NCBI GenBank assembly: GCA_038562555.1
Contig: JBCFBK010000002.1
Coordinates: forward strand, 1 to 64,000
Reading direction: 5' to 3'
DNA: 64,000 bases
DNA from: JBCFBK01 sp038562555
GTDB lineage: Bacteria; Bacteroidota; Bacteroidia; Bacteroidales; Prolixibacteraceae
Within the stretch, counting starts at the first letter, position 1, and each line of letters starts with the position of its first letter. This document shows, piece by piece, positions 61,194 through 64,000 of the stretch. The position numbers and the translations under genes are program-made. The notes beneath the pieces are model-generated. The model did not search any database and was not told where the DNA came from. It was given only the letters and a program-made list of their open reading frames with translations.

Positions 61194-61775
61194 TTATTTT
61201 CCTCCGATCTTTTTAGGTTCAGCTTCGGAAATCTTCGACGGATAAACTTCCTGAACAGCATCCTGCTGCTCGGCGTTCAGTTTATTGTACGGCTTTCCAA
61301 ACTTCTGCTGAGAGAGTTCATTTCTCAGGTCGTTAATAGCGCCTACCAGTTCACTTTGAACAGCGATGTAAGTCCCGTACTGCGTGCCGACGTGGTTCTG
61401 AAGGGAGATGACTCCCTTTGTGATAGGCATTGGTCCCAGGAGCGGAACATCCTTCATTGTCTTCTCAGGTAAGTTGGGATCATCGTTGGGATTGGCCATA
61501 AATTCCTTCGCCTTCTCCCGCAAATTCTCAACATCCAGCCATTCGCCTTCGACCAGTAACTGGTTTTGAGCGTTTACCAATACCACAAAGACATTCCTTT
61601 CCTTAATAGGCGGGGTGTCGTCTTCCTCCTGTTCGGGAGGTGGCATTGGAGGCAACCGGCGTTCCAGCCCCATATCCGTATCCATGGTCGAGACCATCAG
61701 GAAGAATATGAGCACCATAAAGGCGATGTCGGCCAGTGATGCGTTTGGTATTTCAGGTAATTTTCTTCTCGGCAT
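61194..61775 (-). CDS. exbD: ExbD/TolR-family biopolymer transport protein (first)
   Basis: A 193-residue ExbD homologue, larger than the second copy. The transmembrane helix carries Asp16 in LADIAFMVLIFFLMV. A Pro-rich acidic stretch (PPMPPPEQEEDDTPP) joins the helix to the periplasmic domain, and about 45 extra residues lie near the C terminus (QQKFGKPYNKLNAEQQDAVQ...). Two unequal ExbD proteins after one ExbB is a common Bacteroidota arrangement. They may form mixed complexes. It is separated from the upstream membrane-protein gene by 33 bp. Confidence 0.92.
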   Translation of the reverse strand: MPRRKLPEIPNASLADIAFMVLIFFLMVSTMDTDMGLERRLPPMPPPEQEEDDTPPIKERNVFVVLVNAQNQLLVEGEWLDVENLREKAKEFMANPNDDPNLPEKTMKDVPLLGPMPITKGVISLQNHVGTQYGTYIAVQSELVGAINDLRNELSQQKFGKPYNKLNAEQQDAVQEVYPSKISEAEPKKIGGK

Positions 61776-61808
61776 AATTTTATATTTCCCTGTTCGTAAA
61801 GACTAAGG

Positions 61809-62267
61809 TCATTTTTTCACCATGCGTGTAAGCGACCAGAACACCGTTGCGGCAAGGGTTGCTCCAAGCAGGATGTAAGTAACAATAAGTAAAGTGTCAA
61901 TCCACTTTGAAACAGCAATCGTCAGTGTTCCGTCTTCAACAAATCGTTCAACTCCGAAAAATTTAGGTAATTCATTCGAAGAAAGCATATATGCGAGCAA
62001 AAAGATCACGACTGCGCAACCTATTGTGATCAGACCTTTTTTAGCGGCTTCCTTATTGGAGAAAGTCTGCATAAGGCTGAACAAAACAACAATAGCGATT
62101 GTCACGAATATTAGAATGTATACCCATGTCAGATTGGTATTCAACCACGCATTCATGGCTGAATCTGCATCGTTGTCACTAATATTAGCGATTAGTGAAA
62201 TCATCAGAATTGCAGAGATCGCCATGAGTACAGCCAATACAATTTTTAGTATTTTTTCTGTGTTCAT
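61809..62267 (-). CDS. Small four-helix membrane protein of the exb cluster
   Basis: A 152-residue protein with four predicted transmembrane helices (about 8-26, 45-68, 78-96 and 122-145). No family recognised. It is located between exbB and the first exbD, 9 bp after exbB, so it is translated from the same message. The same position is occupied by a small membrane protein in many Bacteroidota exb clusters. A role as accessory subunit of the ExbBD motor is a guess from context. Confidence 0.75.
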   Translation of the reverse strand: MNTEKILKIVLAVLMAISAILMISLIANISDNDADSAMNAWLNTNLTWVYILIFVTIAIVVLFSLMQTFSNKEAAKKGLITIGCAVVIFLLAYMLSSNELPKFFGVERFVEDGTLTIAVSKWIDTLLIVTYILLGATLAATVFWSLTRMVKK

Positions 62268-62276
62268 AGGGCCCGC

Positions 62277-63077
62277 TTAGTTTTTCAGATTGTGTTTTAC
62301 CAGGATATCGATCAGCGAAATGGAAGCATCTTCCATGCTGTTAACAATACTGTCGATTTTTGAAAGGCAATAGTTGTAGAAGATCTGCAGGATAATAGCC
62401 ACGATAAGACCACCTACTGTTGTGATAAGGGCTATTTTCATACCGTTTGCAACCAGAGCCGGGCTGATGTCACCAGCAACTTCGATCGCGTCGAATGCCA
62501 CGATCAAACCGACAACCGTCCCAAGGAACCCGAGCATAGGGGCCAAAGAAATAAACAAGCCGATCCAGCTCAATCCTTTTTCCAAAAGGCTTGCCTGCAC
62601 ACCGCCATAAGAAACAACAGTTTTTTCAACCACATCCAGACCTTCGTGTGACCGGTCGAGGCCCTGATAGAAAATGGAGGCTACCGGTCCGCGGGTATTG
62701 CGGCAAACTTCTTTGGCAGCTTCAATACCGCCGGTATTCAAAGCATCCTCTACACTCAGCAACAATTTTTTATTGTTGGTAGTAGAAAGATTCAGGTAAA
62801 TGACGCGTTCCAGTGCGAATGCCAGACCTAAGATCAAACAGATCAGAACAGAAGCCATAAAGCCGGGTCCACCCTGAATAAAGTACATTTTAATCATACT
62901 ATGGACAGATTGGCCTTCTTCAGCAGCAGCCGCTGCTTTTTCTTCCTGGTCTGCAGCCTGATCGGCGGCTACATTTGTAGTTGCCTGCTCAGTTTGATCC
63001 TGAGCAACAGCATTGTTTGATACTCCGATATAAAGCATCCCAAGAACTGCTATAAACGCAAATAGTTTTTTCATCAT
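62277..63077 (-). CDS. exbB: ExbB/TolQ/MotA-family proton channel protein
   Basis: A 266-residue ExbB homologue starting MMKKLFAF (ATG 63077 or 63074). It has an N-terminal signal-like helix, then an Ala/Glu-rich acidic stretch (about 25-58). The core has three transmembrane helices. The first, GFMASVLICLILGLAFALERV, is followed by the LAPMLGFLGTVVGLIVAF and ALITTVGGLIVAI helices. It forms the channel part of the TonB-energising motor. The operon continues into the four-helix protein and two exbD genes. Confidence 0.93.
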   Translation of the reverse strand: MMKKLFAFIAVLGMLYIGVSNNAVAQDQTEQATTNVAADQAADQEEKAAAAAEEGQSVHSMIKMYFIQGGPGFMASVLICLILGLAFALERVIYLNLSTTNNKKLLLSVEDALNTGGIEAAKEVCRNTRGPVASIFYQGLDRSHEGLDVVEKTVVSYGGVQASLLEKGLSWIGLFISLAPMLGFLGTVVGLIVAFDAIEVAGDISPALVANGMKIALITTVGGLIVAIILQIFYNYCLSKIDSIVNSMEDASISLIDILVKHNLKN

Positions 63078-63202
63078 TGGTTTTGAATTTTTAATTAGTA
63101 ACCTCTTAAATTTTTATTTGTCTTATTAACTTAACTCTGACTGATTATAAGATATGCTTCCAACCACTTCAATCTCTTCTGATCAGGAAAACAACCGATC
63201 CG

Positions 63203-63290
63203 CGGAGAGAGAGGGATTCGAACCCTCGGTACCCTTTTGAGGTACACACGCTTTCCAGGCGTGCCAGTTCAGCCACTCCTGCATCTCTCC
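63203..63290 (-). tRNA. tRNA-Ser (GGA anticodon)
   Basis: An 88-nt cloverleaf on the minus strand. The 7-bp acceptor stem (GGAGAGA with TCTCTCC) is followed by discriminator G, usual for serine. The anticodon loop reads CTGGAAAG (anticodon GGA), a long variable arm pairs GTACC with GGTAC, and the T-loop is GGTTCGAATCC. No CCA is encoded. It lies upstream of the exb operon. Confidence 0.96.
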
Positions 63291-63490
63291 TGGTTATCCC
63301 GGTTCCTTTCATTTTCAGGGCTGCAAATTACAAAAAAATTGTGAAACGCGTATCTATTAACAAATACAAAAATAAATGAAATATTTTTCCGTACCGGACG
63401 GACTCAAGCAAACTTCCGGCTGAATTAATCACTCCAATCATCATCCTGATCGTCAACGCGTTATAACCTTACTCCAATAAAAATAAAAAG

Positions 63491-64000
63491 CTATTCACTG
63501 ATTTCACCACTCCGGTTTTTATTCAGATACAGCTTAATATCGTCATCACTCAACCCCTGCCCCAGGAGAAACATCAGTTTTGTTACCGCGGCTTCCGTTG
63601 TCATATCTTCACCGCTTACTACTCCGGCATTTAATAATTCCCGACTTGCGTGGTAGTGTCCCATCTTTACCGTCCCCCCTTCACACTGGGTAACATTCAG
63701 AAGAACCACCCCTTTTCGGATCGTCCTTTTTATCGTTTGCATCATCCACGGAACGGACGGAATATTTCCGGAACCAAATGTTTCCAGAACAACCCCCCTT
63801 AGCCCCGGGATACTAAGAATACTTTCGAAAACAATCCGGCTCATTCCGGGAAATATCCTTAATATAACTACATTTTCATCAAAATTAGTATTTGCATTTA
63901 AAATTCCTTTACTTTTTGAATGATAAATATTCTCATGAAAGAATTTAATGTCAACTCCTGCTTTTGCAAGTAAGGGGTAGTTTGTCGAGCTAAAAGCGCT
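63491..64000 (-). CDS. L-asparaginase, type I (C-terminal part, cut by window edge)
   Basis: The frame is open from the stop at 63491 to the window edge, so only the last 169 residues are visible. The sequence starts SAFSSTNYPLLAKAGV, which matches the conserved linker segment of type I asparaginases. It continues with IFPGMSR, GVVLETFGSGNIPS (the subunit-interface and substrate-loop region) and VTQCEGGTV. The N-terminal catalytic threonine segment is beyond the edge. A cytoplasmic AnsA-like enzyme that hydrolyses asparagine is likely. Confidence 0.9.
   Translation of the reverse strand, partial: SAFSSTNYPLLAKAGVDIKFFHENIYHSKSKGILNANTNFDENVVILRIFPGMSRIVFESILSIPGLRGVVLETFGSGNIPSVPWMMQTIKRTIRKGVVLLNVTQCEGGTVKMGHYHASRELLNAGVVSGEDMTTEAAVTKLMFLLGQGLSDDDIKLYLNKNRSGEISE

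Noticed and set aside
1..64000. CRISPR arrays, insertion sequences, prophage genes or integrase-flanked islands
   Set aside because: No regularly spaced repeats, transposase/integrase motifs or long terminal repeats were seen on either strand.

Overview
The window is a contiguous stretch of a Bacteroidota chromosome, most likely of the order Bacteroidales or a close relative. Evidence: a SusC/SusD outer-membrane pair, many lipoproteins with Bacteroidota-style lipoboxes, a ThrRS-like/uridine kinase fusion typical of the phylum, an ExbB-ExbD-ExbD cluster, promoter elements of the Bacteroidota type (TTTG, about 18-21 nt, TAnnTTTG), and no obvious Shine-Dalgarno sequences. No insertion sequence, prophage, CRISPR array or rRNA was seen. 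There is one tRNA gene (Ser-GGA).

Region 1 (1-21.2 kb) is a sugar-catabolic island. A ROK regulator (22-1233) is divergent from an AGE-family sugar epimerase and an MFS sugar porter. Facing them is a nine-gene minus-strand polysaccharide-utilisation-like operon. In order of transcription it encodes a sodium:solute symporter, a DUF4434 TIM-barrel protein, SusC, SusD, a DUF5018 lipoprotein, two GHL10-type glycosidase-like lipoproteins, a TAT-exported DUF4434 paralogue and a TAT-exported FAD-dependent oxidoreductase. A second ROK regulator lies upstream of the operon. No member of a well-characterised glycoside hydrolase or polysaccharide lyase family is in the operon. All its candidate catalytic proteins come from poorly described families, two of them duplicated. 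This is the part of the window most likely to encode an undescribed pathway.

Region 2 (21.3-41 kb) is mostly minus-strand housekeeping. It holds a Fe-type superoxide dismutase with a tiny winged-helix protein, a Mn-type superoxide dismutase, a nucleoside kinase, uvrA and a lytic transglycosylase. An ECF sigma factor overlaps a membrane-anchored beta-barrel protein. Then come a FadL-type porin, dihydrolipoyl dehydrogenase, a TlpA-type thioredoxin, the MeaB GTPase, a DUF1573 protein, a plus-strand two-component system and phosphofructokinase.

Region 3 (41-53 kb, plus strand) contains a DUF1080 lipoprotein, a CPBP protease, nadB-nadC, coaX, and an envelope-biogenesis run (TPR protein, LptC, CNNM/CorC protein, PpiD/SurA-like isomerase). 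A stand-alone GH43-like lipoprotein follows.

Region 4 (53-64 kb) has a DEAD-box helicase and dprA, then aroB-aroA, tadA divergent from aspS, the exbB/exbD cluster, tRNA-Ser and the C-terminal part of an L-asparaginase that runs off the window. Two copies of a degenerate intergenic repeat lie beside the helicase and after aroA. All functional statements come from reading motifs by eye; no database search was possible.
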